This document shows positions 1-7,318 of a stretch of DNA of 48,897 nucleotides, in pieces. The translations under genes were made by a program, and so were the position numbers. Under the pieces are notes generated by a model. It did not search any database, was not told the origin of the DNA, and saw only the letters and a program-made list of their open reading frames with translations. The number at the start of each line of letters is the position of its first letter. Position 1 is the stretch's first letter. Source of the stretch: Butyrivibrio sp. MC2013 (GTDB taxonomy: Bacteria; Bacillota; Clostridia; Lachnospirales; Lachnospiraceae); the NCBI RefSeq assembly GCF_000424585.1, contig NZ_AUKE01000023.1:1-48897 (forward strand), in the 5' to 3' direction.

Positions 1-2
1 AC

Positions 3-19
3 CAATGTCATTAAGTTAA
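3..19 (+). repeat. IS left terminal inverted repeat
   Basis: These 17 bases are the exact reverse complement of 1642-1658. The match does not extend outward, which fixes the element ends. Confidence 0.9.
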
Positions 20-45
20 CATTGGACTCGGGGACAAAAAGAATC

Positions 46-80
46 AAAGAGGATGTTGGAATAGTTCCTTCATCCTCTTT
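46..80 (-). terminator. Terminator behind the transposase gene
   Basis: A 10-bp stem (46-55 with 71-80, AAAGAGGATG/CATCCTCTTT) with a 15-nt loop. Read leftward it is followed by GATTCTTTTT, giving a U-rich tail. It lies downstream of the transposase stop and may also work in the opposite direction. Confidence 0.6.
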
Positions 81-150
81 TTCTATGTCATTTCCACGTC
101 AAAAAGACGGATTATAATCCGCCTGAATTTAACGTGTAAAATTCAAAGCT

Positions 151-1467
151 TTATGCTACCCTATAGAGGAAACCTCTGAAGATTCTTGTAGACTGGTATC
201 TTACCCGGTGCCTGTCTGGTCTAATAGGTACAAGATTTCTTGAAATGATGGTTTCCAGATCAGGTGGAGATGTCGTGCCACGGTAATACTTTCTGCACAT
301 GTGAGCTGCGACCGAAAAATTGGCTTTATATGTATATTTTCTTTGCTTTTTCTTAATGACTACGTGCGAGGTAATCATTTCCGCAAAGTTATACATTATA
401 AGATGTGCATATATTTCCTGCTGTATGCATTCCACCTTTTTTGAATGAAAATCAAGCATTCCCATGGTATATTTCAAATCCCTGAAAGATGTTTCGATTC
501 CCCATCGTGAAGCATACAGTTTCTTTATTTCTTCTGCTGGATATTTATCTGTTGGAAGATTCGTTATGATTGTTTCATTTGTCTCCTCGGATATAGGAAA
601 TCTCACAATCCTGAATGATAGTTTATAGAATCTGACCGGATCACTTTTTCGACTTTTGGGCGGAAGGTAATCAAATACCATGTCACTTGGAATCCACCTG
701 TAATGATTTCTGTCTTTTATCAATTCCTTCACTTCTTTTGTCTGCTTCCGAGTGAGATTAAGTTCAAAACTGATATCATAAGAATCTTCATCTGGCAATG
801 TCAGCCCTTGTTTAATGCCATAGTCGCCATCTTTAATTCGAAAAAGAAAATACCAACCCTTTTCCTGAATGTGAGCAAGGTTGTTGTAACTTTCATATCC
901 TCTGTCAGCCATCAAAAGAGCATTGCGCAGTAAAGAACGATCAACCATCTCTACAAGAGCAAGATGTTCATTGGCTGACTTAATCTTTTGAATAATCGCA
1001 TCCTGATAGATTTGATGCTTGAGGTCATATAGAGCATTCAAATGGAGGAGATTGTAGGATTTCTGACCATTTGCCCCAGGCATGAAGGAATCTACATCAT
1101 CTGGATTAGTCGGGATTTGGATTTTTGAACCATCGACAGCCAGTACAGGTAACTCATCATCAAAAGAATCGCATAGCTTTTTTGAAAAAAGTCGAAATAC
1201 TGCTTCAAAAGCCTCTACAGTAATCTTGGAGCGCTGTTGGCAAAAAGCAGACGAAGTTGGAGTTTCAGGACTATCATTAAAAAGATCCAGCAATTCATTT
1301 GTAAGGCTGCCACTTCCCATACCAATGATTCCGGTAATGATTTTTTCCATAGTCAGTTTTCTTTTTCTTGAGAAGTTCCTCTCGGCATCGATACAGAAAG
1401 ACTTGGCATTAGCAGCAATTGTTTTGATCTGAGACATCAAAAGATCCTTTACTATTTGTGGTTTCAT
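151..1467 (-). CDS. IS4-family DDE transposase
   Basis: This protein catalyses cut-and-paste movement of the surrounding insertion sequence. The DDE acidic triad can be placed: Asp in AVDGSKI, Asp in MADRGYES, and Glu in the SRWGIETSFRDLK segment, which is the YREK-like signature of IS4 transposases. The start is set at 1467 (MKPQIVK) because AAGGAGG lies 7 bases upstream; an in-frame Met at 1536 would sit inside the leader hairpin and lacks a ribosome site. The product is 438 residues, a normal full length. No frameshift is seen, so the enzyme may be active. It is the only gene in the element. Confidence 0.92.
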   Translation of the reverse strand: MKPQIVKDLLMSQIKTIAANAKSFCIDAERNFSRKRKLTMEKIITGIIGMGSGSLTNELLDLFNDSPETPTSSAFCQQRSKITVEAFEAVFRLFSKKLCDSFDDELPVLAVDGSKIQIPTNPDDVDSFMPGANGQKSYNLLHLNALYDLKHQIYQDAIIQKIKSANEHLALVEMVDRSLLRNALLMADRGYESYNNLAHIQEKGWYFLFRIKDGDYGIKQGLTLPDEDSYDISFELNLTRKQTKEVKELIKDRNHYRWIPSDMVFDYLPPKSRKSDPVRFYKLSFRIVRFPISEETNETIITNLPTDKYPAEEIKKLYASRWGIETSFRDLKYTMGMLDFHSKKVECIQQEIYAHLIMYNFAEMITSHVVIKKKQRKYTYKANFSVAAHMCRKYYRGTTSPPDLETIISRNLVPIRPDRHRVRYQSTRIFRGFLYRVA

Positions 1468-1509
1468 GTGCGCCTCCTTGAAATTGAGAAATATGCTTAC
1501 AATTTCAAG

Positions 1510-1554
1510 GGCCGCTTTCGCTACCTCTAAAAACAATCAGTAGCGAAAGCGGCC
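1510..1554 (-). promoter_or_regulatory. Long hairpin in transposase leader
   Basis: A perfect 15-bp inverted repeat (1510-1524 with 1540-1554) separated by 15 bases lies about 43 bases upstream of the transposase start. There is no T-run after it, so it is not a simple terminator. It may limit translation or transcript stability. Function is inferred only from position and symmetry. Confidence 0.6.
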
Positions 1555-1588
1555 GCACTTTTCAGTCCTGCTGTCAACTTTTTTTCAG

Positions 1589-1629
1589 AAAAAAAAGACC
1601 CCTATACCATTTCTGGTATAAGAGTCTTA
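1589..1629 (-). terminator. Inward-facing terminator near the right IS end
   Basis: A stem built around TATACCA/TGGTATA and GAC/GTC is followed, in the leftward direction, by eight Ts. It would stop transcripts entering the element from outside before they reach the transposase gene, a recognised way for insertion sequences to limit transposition. Confidence 0.7.
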
Positions 1630-1641
1630 TTGTCGTCACAC

Positions 1642-1658
1642 TTAACTTAATGACATTG
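1642..1658 (-). repeat. IS right terminal inverted repeat
   Basis: Exact reverse complement of 3-19. The base after it (1659) starts the flanking DNA, where a truncated reading frame begins. Confidence 0.9.
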
Positions 1659-1659
1659 A

Positions 1660-2154
1660 AAAACTAGGTGGGGGATTTTTTACGAAGATACAAAAGGGAT
1701 ACAGCACTTGAACGAGGACTTTCATGATGTTTCCTTTGATACAGAGAACGAAGCCAAAGCGAAACTCTTGTCATTGGAAGCGGAAAGAAGAAGCGAAGAT
1801 ACAGCGATTCCATTTTCCAAAACAGAAGCAAAGGTGTTTGCTGAAAACCATCAATGGAAATATGCGACAACCTATGCAAAGACGGCTCCGCATGAATATC
1901 TTGTAAAAAGATGGTTATCGCAGGAAGACAAGCTTCTGTTTGAAAGACTGGTACAAACAATTAACAAGGGATCAGTGATTGGATATTTTTATGGTCATAA
2001 GAATAATTACTTAATCCTTGATGATTATTATTATTGGTATATGCCAGTATATCCTGAGAATATGGCGGTTGATCTCATAAACAGGACGACCATAGATTAT
2101 CTGGAATATCGTGATGGGGCATATTATTACAAGGAGAAAGGCATACGTAAGTGA
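1660..2154 (+). pseudogene. 5'-truncated hypothetical protein next to the IS
   Basis: The reading frame is open from the edge of the insertion sequence (stop TGA at 1657-1659) through to 2154. The residues before the first possible start (TTG at 1708) still look like protein (WGIFYEDTKG), so the gene most likely lost its 5' end to the insertion. The remaining part is rich in aromatic residues, with a PHEY motif and a C-terminal INRTTIDYLEYR stretch. I recall similar small domains in Firmicute hypothetical proteins, with no assigned function. Its stop overlaps the GTG start of the next gene by 4 bases, so the two were translationally coupled. A shortened product from TTG 1708 (148 aa) remains possible. 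Confidence 0.6.
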
Positions 2155-2669
2155 AGCAGGAGGAGTATATTCCATATTCTGCAGAGAAAATGGACGGAAT
2201 AAAAAATAAGGTACAACGCCTTATAAGAATAGTTAATGAGTTGGAAGAAGACTTCCCGGGAAGGCATTTCACTTTAGATGGACATCTTGTGGGGAGTATA
2301 GGAGAGGTAATTGCCAGTTATTATTACGGAATCCGCCTTTATACAGCATCTATGCCCGCTCATGATGGAGAGGTTGATGGAAAGAGGGTTCAAATCAAGA
2401 TAACTCAACAGGAAGATATTGTGATCAATGAAGAGCCGGAGTATCTCCTTGTTTTGTATCTTACAAAGAAGGGTGACGTTTACGAGGTTTATAACGGACG
2501 TGGGAAAGCTCCTTGGGAATCGGCAAGTAAGAGAGATAGCCACAATAATCGGCATATGAGGGTTAATAAGCTGATGGAGTTAGATGGGAGTGTTTTATCG
2601 AAGGAGCGAATTAAAGCAAAGAATCCAATCGAGAAAATGAAGAAGGAATACAAGAACAGAAAGAAGTAG
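2151..2669 (+). CDS. DUF6998-like, PD-(D/E)XK nuclease-like protein
   Basis: A 172-residue protein starting at GTG 2151, overlapping the previous stop (GTGA). An AAGGAG lies 14 bases upstream. Motifs in order are FTLDGHLVGSIGEVIA near residues 41-56, then HDGEVDGKRVQIKIT near residues 73-87. Glu followed by Asp-Gly and Q-x-K is the arrangement seen in PD-(D/E)XK nucleases, and the GSIGE...VQIK pair matches what I remember of the DUF6998 family. The C-terminal end is basic. Substrate is unknown. It sits in an apparent operon with an HD hydrolase and an ADP-ribose-processing fusion, suggesting an accessory conflict or nucleotide-processing role. Confidence 0.6.
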   Translation: MKQEEYIPYSAEKMDGIKNKVQRLIRIVNELEEDFPGRHFTLDGHLVGSIGEVIASYYYGIRLYTASMPAHDGEVDGKRVQIKITQQEDIVINEEPEYLLVLYLTKKGDVYEVYNGRGKAPWESASKRDSHNNRHMRVNKLMELDGSVLSKERIKAKNPIEKMKKEYKNRKK

Positions 2670-2684
2670 GAGAGTGATCGGATC

Positions 2685-3146
2685 ATGAGCAGATTAAAAG
2701 AACTTCGCAAATATGTGGATGCCGAGATCAATAAGATGGAGGATCCGGACAAGCGTACCAGCGCGATAGCCCACCTCTATGGTGTATCGCTTGCAGCTAC
2801 CATGATAGCGAAGAAGAGAGGACTTGATCCGGAGATTGCATCTATGGCGGCTATGCTTCATGACCTACATGCTTATAAGACCGGCTCATATGATGATCAT
2901 GCTCATAAAGGGGCTGATCTTGCAAGGGAAATACTGGGAGAACTAAAACTGACTGACGGGACAGAGACTGACATGATCTGTTCCGCCATTTATCATCACG
3001 ACGATAAGTTAGTAGTGGACAGTCCTATGGATGAACTGCTCAAGGACGCAGATGTGATAGATCATTGTCTGAAGGATTCGTCTAAGGCGGTAAAGGAAAA
3101 GGAGCAGGCTCGTTTTGACAAGCTCTGCGCTGAATTTGGAATGTGA
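2685..3146 (+). CDS. HD-domain phosphohydrolase
   Basis: A 153-residue HD-superfamily metal-dependent phosphohydrolase. The expected metal ligands are visible: His in AIAHLYGV (about residue 29), the HD pair in MLHDLHAYK (about 65-66), His-His-Asp in YHHDDK (about 105-107) and Asp in KDADVIDH. Such enzymes cleave phosphate esters of nucleotides or cyclic nucleotides; the substrate here is not predictable. Start ATG 2685 has AGGAG about 12 bases upstream. It overlaps or abuts the following gene, and its neighbours handle ADP-ribose and nucleosides, so a nucleotide substrate is plausible. Confidence 0.82.
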   Translation: MSRLKELRKYVDAEINKMEDPDKRTSAIAHLYGVSLAATMIAKKRGLDPEIASMAAMLHDLHAYKTGSYDDHAHKGADLAREILGELKLTDGTETDMICSAIYHHDDKLVVDSPMDELLKDADVIDHCLKDSSKAVKEKEQARFDKLCAEFGM

Positions 3147-3157
3147 GGGATATAGGT

Positions 3158-5245
3158 ATGTCAACATCGGATGAGAGAATAGCGGTATTTCAGGATACGA
3201 TGAACTGGATTGACAGCGATCCGGATCTTTCTGCATCTATATCTGCTGCAAAGAAGAATACCACGGTTTTTTATGAGGATGATTATCCGGCATTTAATGC
3301 GTCTGATACAAAGGACATGCTTATAACTGTTTCGGGTGATCGTAGTTATCAGGCAGCAATGAGACTCTATAAAGAGAGTCCCGGTTCTAAGATTGCTGTT
3401 ATGAACTTTGCAAACGCATTCCATGCCGGTGGTGGTGTAACAAAAGGGAGCAGTGCTCAGGAGGAAAGCCTGTGCCGGACTTCCACTCTTTATCCGTTAT
3501 TATATCGTCGGACTCTTCGCGATACATTTTACAAGCATCATCATGATCTCAATACACCGAAGGCGACAGATTCTCTTATTTATACTGAGGGAGTTATTAT
3601 CTGCAAAACGGATGAGGATCTTCCGAAAAGAATGCCTAAGGAAGACTGGATTACAGTAGATGTTATCACCATTGCTGCCCCTGATCTGCGTGATAAATCG
3701 AATAAACATGCTCCGTTGGTGAATGGCGGGACATATATGAACAATGCAGAGCTTTTCGGATATCATGTAAAAAGGGCTATGCATATGTTGACCTGTGCTG
3801 CAGCAAAAGGGGCAGACATACTTGTTCTTGGAGCATTTGGATGCGGAGCTTTTCAGAATGACCCGGAAGTTGTTGCTAGGGCATACAAAACTGTGCTACA
3901 GGAGTTTCCTAAGGTTTTCAAACAGGTTGAATTCGCCATTTATCGCCCAGCGAGTGGAAGTAAGAATTATGATGTGTTCAGAAGAATACTAGATACACAT
4001 AATATGGAGGAAGTCTCTAAAGAGGTAGTACCAGAGAAACGAAAGGCTCCGTCAAGTAAGATTGAACTATTACATGCATCTTGTGCGGATCAAACGGTTG
4101 ATGCCGTTGTAAATGCTGCAAATGATGGTTTGTGGGCTGGCGGCGGTATATGTGGGGTGATTTTTAAGAAAGCAGGAATGCGAGAGCTTACAGAGGCCTG
4201 TGAAAAGTATGATACGCCTTTAAAAGACGGAGATGCTGTTATAACCCCGGCATTTAAAATGAAAAACGCCAAGGCAATAATCCATGCAGTGGGACCGAAT
4301 TTTGGTGTTACGCCCACGGCTTTTGAAGAGTTGTTTAGGGCATATTACAACTCGCTTTTGGTGCTTAAAGATAATGGCTATCATAGCATTTCATTTCCGC
4401 TTATAAGCTCAAGCATTTTCGGAGGAAACCTTGAGAACCCAGTAGCGGAATCCACTAAGCAGTGTGTTAGGGCTTATAAGAGATTCGCAGAAGATTTTCC
4501 TGATTATGAGATTGATGTGAAACTGTGTGCTTTTGGATCGTCAGAGATGGAAAAAGCAAAGAAACAGTTTGATGAGCAGATAAAATCACCATCAGATGAA
4601 ACGAAGATATCTGAAAAGGATTTATCCATTATTTTCGAAAGAAAGCCGACTCAGTGGGGGCTACGTGGGGATCCATATCTGTGGGAAGAGATGAAGGATC
4701 ATTGTGTAGGGGAATCCCTGGATATTGATGATTATGGTATAGCAGCATTTGTTGGAGAGTATTTCGAGAAAGCGACCGGAAAGGCTTTATCATTTGATAC
4801 AGATGTTTATGTTGAGCGATTTGCGCATGGAGGGATGTCTTCGGGGTCTGTGAGTGGTTCCTTTTGGCTGTCAAAGGGTATTCCCTTTCTGATTGAGAAT
4901 TTGCGTAGAGCAAAAGCCGGATATCCCGTGATTACACTTTGCGGAAGTACACGTTTTAAGGATGCTTTCATAGAAGCACAAAAGAGACTGACGCTTGAGG
5001 GAAACATTGTTATTAGCGTGGGACTGTTTGGGCATTCCGGTGATGAAGAAGTTTGGGATGGAATGGACGAAGGAACGTTTTCAAAGACCAAGAAAATGCT
5101 AGACGATATGCATAGACGGAAGATTGATATGGCTGATGAGATCTATGTTATCAATGTTGGTGGATATATCGGTGAGAGCACGAGATACGAGATTGAGTAT
5201 GCCAAAATGCATGATAAAAGGGTGAGGTATCTCGAAGAACAGTGA
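3158..5245 (+). CDS. PARG / macro / unknown / deoxyribosyltransferase-like fusion
   Basis: A 695-residue multidomain protein. Residues about 25-270 form a bacterial-type PARG catalytic domain (TIGR02452 type), with the GGG...QEE signature at about 91-103. Residues about 300-480 form a macro domain with VVNAAND and a following GGGI loop, which bind ADP-ribose. Residues about 488-585 contain WGLRGDPYLW and are not assigned. Residues about 588-695 begin ITLCGSTRF and end GGYIGESTRYEIEYA, typical of DUF4406-type proteins related to nucleoside deoxyribosyltransferases. Together this suggests removal and recycling of ADP-ribose or NAD fragments. ATG 3158 is preferred over GTG 3143 because GAGGG lies 8 bases upstream. 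It follows the HD gene closely. Confidence 0.8.
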   Translation: MSTSDERIAVFQDTMNWIDSDPDLSASISAAKKNTTVFYEDDYPAFNASDTKDMLITVSGDRSYQAAMRLYKESPGSKIAVMNFANAFHAGGGVTKGSSAQEESLCRTSTLYPLLYRRTLRDTFYKHHHDLNTPKATDSLIYTEGVIICKTDEDLPKRMPKEDWITVDVITIAAPDLRDKSNKHAPLVNGGTYMNNAELFGYHVKRAMHMLTCAAAKGADILVLGAFGCGAFQNDPEVVARAYKTVLQEFPKVFKQVEFAIYRPASGSKNYDVFRRILDTHNMEEVSKEVVPEKRKAPSSKIELLHASCADQTVDAVVNAANDGLWAGGGICGVIFKKAGMRELTEACEKYDTPLKDGDAVITPAFKMKNAKAIIHAVGPNFGVTPTAFEELFRAYYNSLLVLKDNGYHSISFPLISSSIFGGNLENPVAESTKQCVRAYKRFAEDFPDYEIDVKLCAFGSSEMEKAKKQFDEQIKSPSDETKISEKDLSIIFERKPTQWGLRGDPYLWEEMKDHCVGESLDIDDYGIAAFVGEYFEKATGKALSFDTDVYVERFAHGGMSSGSVSGSFWLSKGIPFLIENLRRAKAGYPVITLCGSTRFKDAFIEAQKRLTLEGNIVISVGLFGHSGDEEVWDGMDEGTFSKTKKMLDDMHRRKIDMADEIYVINVGGYIGESTRYEIEYAKMHDKRVRYLEEQ

Positions 5246-5246
5246 T

Positions 5247-5397
5247 ATGAGCCTTAAGTATGAAGGCTGTGGTAGATATTCTATTCCTTACGATAGGTGG
5301 CGCTGGGGAAATTGATGATAAATTACCACCAAAATGGGGGCAATACAACACTTTTGTAAAAAGGGAGAAAAATAATACTGTGGAATTTAAGATGTGA
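5247..5397 (+). pseudogene. Possible frameshifted small gene
   Basis: An ATG at 5247, directly after the fusion gene's stop, opens 22 codons (MSLKYEGCGRYSIPYDRW...) that end at 5315. A second frame (codons from 5314) then runs to a stop at 5395-5397 with LPPKWGQYNTFVKREK. Both stretches look protein-like, and one base shift would join them. It could be a decayed gene or two unrelated short frames. Confidence 0.3.
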
Positions 5398-5428
5398 TTT
5401 TATGTGCAATTATTTGTATCATAAAAAT

Positions 5429-5454
5429 AAAAATAGAGCTTCGGCTCTATTTTT
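5429..5454 (+). terminator. Strong intrinsic terminator
   Basis: An 11-bp perfect stem AAAAATAGAGC / GCTCTATTTTT closed by a TTCG tetraloop and followed by more Ts. The A-run on the 5' side makes it likely bidirectional. It separates the ADP-ribose cluster from the GTPase/toxin block. Confidence 0.9.
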
Positions 5455-5471
5455 TTGTGTTTTTTCTGAAG

Positions 5472-5502
5472 GACAGTTTCTGTCTATGGTATTTGGTAGT
5501 AT
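5472..5502 (+). promoter_or_regulatory. Regulon operator/promoter, copy 1
   Basis: GACA (5472-5475), five bases, TGTC (5481-5484), TAT, then TAGTAT at 5497-5502, 21 bases after GACA. This exact layout recurs at 5608, 7267 and 13120. The palindrome occupies the -35 position and no good -35 hexamer is present, which suggests factor-dependent activation. Binding by the WYL protein at 7319 is inferred. Confidence 0.7.
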
Positions 5503-5513
5503 ATGCTCTAAAG

Positions 5514-5579
5514 ATGGTGAAATCAATTAATCATAGCTATATAAAATGGATTGCGCTATGGTCCGGTCTGAAAATATAG
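5514..5579 (+). CDS. Possible 21-codon leader peptide
   Basis: Starting just downstream of the first operator copy, ATG 5514 opens a short frame (MVKSINHSYIKWIALWSGLK plus one residue) that ends at 5579 before the second operator copy. There is no clear ribosome site. It may be a leader or chance. Confidence 0.2.
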   Translation: MVKSINHSYIKWIALWSGLKI

Positions 5580-5607
5580 AAAAGAAATATAAAAAAAATT
5601 TTAGAAA

Positions 5608-5638
5608 GACAATATCTGTCTATGTGATTTGATAAGTT
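5608..5638 (+). promoter_or_regulatory. Regulon operator/promoter, copy 2
   Basis: GACA (5608-5611), five bases, TGTC (5617-5620), TAT, then TAAGTT at 5633-5638, again 21 bases after GACA. It is the promoter-proximal copy for the GTPase gene at 5711, so that gene has two tandem copies of the site. Confidence 0.75.
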
Positions 5639-5710
5639 TAGACTACCAAGTTCACCAAATACGAAACACAGTAGCAGGGAAAAAGAATAATTCAATAGGA
5701 GGAAAACAAC

Positions 5711-6814
5711 ATGAGTAAGGTAGAAAAGGTAGAAACCGTTGTTCAGGATGACGAGGAGTTGTTATCCGAGGAGGAACTTCAGGACATCGAAAAGGAGGTC
5801 AATGAGCCGGAGCCTGAAGTGCGCAAGGAAGGTAAAAAGAGTATTTATGTTCTCCTGGAAGAGGAAATCATGGGACTGGATATTCCCGATGGTGAGAAGG
5901 CCAAAAGGTTATCAAGACTGATCAAGGTAAGAAACCAGAAGGTAAATATTATGCTCGCAGGTTCGACAGGGGCTGGAAAGAGTTCCACGGTGAATGCTCT
6001 TTTCAATATGGATGTTGCAAAGGTTGGAGTAGGTGTGGATCCGGAAACTTCGATTATTGAGAAGTTTGAACTTGATAATCTGACAATATGGGACACTCCG
6101 GGTCTTGGGGATGGTGTAGCAAGTGATGAGAGAATCAGCAGATCTATTCTCGAAAAATTAAATGAGCTTGACGAGGATGGAAATCCGCTGATTGACCTTG
6201 TGGTTGTTATCCTTGATTCTTCTTCCAAGGATCTCGGTACTTCCTATGATTTGATCAACAATATTTTGATACCTGCGCTGGGGGATGATGCAAAGGATCG
6301 TATCCTGCTTGCACTCAATCAGGCTGATGTAGCAATGAAAGGAACCCATTGGAATGAAGAGGAGAATGCACCTGATGAAGTGCTGAAGGAGTTCCTTAAG
6401 AAAAAGGCTGATTCAGTTCAGAATAGGGTTAAGGAAGCAACTGGTCTGAGCATTCGTCCGATTTATTATTGTGCAGGATATAAGGAAGAAGGTGGCGATC
6501 AGCGGAAGCCGTATAACCTGACAAAGCTTATGTATTATATCATCAAGGCAGTTCCGAAGGATAAAAGGCTTGCTCTGGCAGACAACATCAATGAGGAAGA
6601 GGATAACTGGCTTCATGATGATGAGGAGAAGGATTACAAGAAAAGCATCAAAAGTAGCTTTGGAGAGACCGTGTGGGATTGTATTACCGACGGGTTCGAC
6701 AAGGGAGTTGAAGTTGGCGGAGATATCTTGGGAATTCCTGGCAAGATTGTTGGTGCCGCGGTAGGAGCTGCGGTTGGTGCGGTAAAGGGAGTGTTTGTAG
6801 CTATTTTTGACTAA
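5711..6814 (+). CDS. Era/IRG-like GTPase with hydrophobic C-terminal tail
   Basis: A 367-residue TRAFAC-class GTPase. The P-loop GSTGAGKSS is at residues 84-92, G3 DTPGLGDG at about 127, and a LNQAD G4-like motif near 202. An acidic N-terminal region of about 70 residues precedes the G domain. The C-terminus is a glycine/alanine-rich hydrophobic stretch (GIPGKIVGAAVGAAVGAVKG) that could insert in or pack on membrane. Start ATG 5711 follows AGGAGG by 8 bases. It is preceded by two copies of the regulon operator and is therefore probably co-controlled with the dynamins and ATPase downstream. Its job is unknown; membrane remodelling or sensing is inferred from the tail. Confidence 0.8.
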   Translation: MSKVEKVETVVQDDEELLSEEELQDIEKEVNEPEPEVRKEGKKSIYVLLEEEIMGLDIPDGEKAKRLSRLIKVRNQKVNIMLAGSTGAGKSSTVNALFNMDVAKVGVGVDPETSIIEKFELDNLTIWDTPGLGDGVASDERISRSILEKLNELDEDGNPLIDLVVVILDSSSKDLGTSYDLINNILIPALGDDAKDRILLALNQADVAMKGTHWNEEENAPDEVLKEFLKKKADSVQNRVKEATGLSIRPIYYCAGYKEEGGDQRKPYNLTKLMYYIIKAVPKDKRLALADNINEEEDNWLHDDEEKDYKKSIKSSFGETVWDCITDGFDKGVEVGGDILGIPGKIVGAAVGAAVGAVKGVFVAIFD

Positions 6815-6862
6815 AATATTTGTGAATATCTCACAAAATTGTGCAAATCCGACAATGGCATA

Positions 6863-6891
6863 TTGACTTTGTTCGAGCGTTCGCCTATAAT
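6863..6891 (+). promoter_or_regulatory. Sigma-A promoter of the riboswitch transcript
   Basis: TTGACT at 6863-6868, a 17-base spacer and a perfect TATAAT at 6886-6891. The predicted start near 6898 lies immediately before the c-di-GMP aptamer. Unlike the regulon promoters it has a good -35 box, so it is likely constitutive with control passed to the riboswitch. Confidence 0.85.
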
Positions 6892-6900
6892 TTATATATT

Positions 6901-6993
6901 AGTGGCAAAACCATCGAAAGGTGGTGACGCAAAGCTAAAGGGACTAAAGATTACTAAGCGAAAGCCAGATGATCAATGTCAGCCAGTTACCGG
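6901..6993 (+). promoter_or_regulatory. Cyclic di-GMP-I (GEMM) riboswitch
   Basis: Conserved GEMM-I elements appear in order: GGCAAAACC, the CGAAAGG tetraloop region, GACGCAAAGCTA, GGGACTAAAG, and the 3' receptor AGCCAGTTACCG (6981-6992). An intrinsic terminator follows. CAATGTC at 6974-6980 is complementary to GACATTG at 7009-7015 in the terminator, giving a candidate antiterminator. If ligand binding locks 6974-6980 inside the aptamer, c-di-GMP would cause termination (an OFF switch). The switch direction is inferred, not shown. Confidence 0.88.
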
Positions 6994-7004
6994 TATATGA
7001 GTTT

Positions 7005-7049
7005 AAGCGACATTGTGGGTGCGTCTGCATTTCATAATGTCGCTTTTTG
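7005..7049 (+). terminator. Riboswitch expression-platform terminator
   Basis: A 10-bp stem AAGCGACATT (7005-7014) / AATGTCGCTT (7036-7045) followed by TTGTTT. Its 5' arm is the region that can alternatively pair with 6974-6980 of the aptamer. Confidence 0.85.
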
Positions 7050-7069
7050 TTTATCGAAGGAAGTGCACA

Positions 7070-7273
7070 ATGCAGGGATATAAAAAGATTGCGGAAGTAT
7101 CTAAGGAGTGGGGAATCAGCGAAAGAAGGATTAATACACTATGTCTAGAGGGACGTATAGAAGGTGCGGAGAAGTTTGGAAATGTATGGGCAATTCCGGA
7201 AGATGCTGAAAAACCAAAAGATGACCGAGTTAAGTCTGGGAAATATCGAAATTGGAGGAGCAAAGAGACATAA
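7070..7273 (+). CDS. Small helix-turn-helix DNA-binding protein
   Basis: A 67-residue protein with an excisionase/MerR-like winged HTH: KKIAEVSKEWGISERRINTL is the helix-turn-helix and the tail (NVWAIPEDAEKPKDDRVKSG) matches a common Firmicute family of stand-alone HTH proteins, often found beside toxin or Fic genes. Start ATG 7070 has AAGGAAG 8 bases upstream; a longer frame from 7013 would run through the riboswitch terminator and is rejected. It is the first gene behind the c-di-GMP riboswitch. Its stop codon lies inside the third regulon operator, so it may affect, or be affected by, that promoter. Target unknown. Confidence 0.8.
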   Translation: MQGYKKIAEVSKEWGISERRINTLCLEGRIEGAEKFGNVWAIPEDAEKPKDDRVKSGKYRNWRSKET

Positions 7274-7297
7274 TTTGTCTATCCAAAATGATAAAAT
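7267..7297 (+). promoter_or_regulatory. Regulon operator/promoter, copy 3 (WYL gene)
   Basis: GACA (7267-7270), five bases, TGTC (7276-7279), TAT, then TAAAAT at 7292-7297, 21 bases after GACA. It overlaps the end of the HTH gene and directly precedes the WYL regulator, which suggests autoregulation. Confidence 0.72.
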
Positions 7298-7318
7298 GTG
7301 ATGGATGAGGTGCTGGCT

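Larger units (their letters stand above)
3..1658 (-). mobile_element. IS4-family insertion sequence, complete
   Basis: A 17-bp perfect terminal inverted repeat bounds the element (3-19 and 1642-1658), with one DDE transposase gene inside read leftward. The outer flank on the left is only 2 bases, so a target-site duplication cannot be checked. The element carries a terminator at each side of the transposase gene and a long hairpin in its leader. It lies against the open 5' side of a truncated gene that starts at 1660, so it probably interrupted that gene. The family assignment rests on the transposase. Confidence 0.9.

Noticed and set aside
7013..7069. N-terminal extension of the small HTH gene
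   Set aside because: It would start inside the riboswitch terminator; ATG 7070 has a ribosome site.
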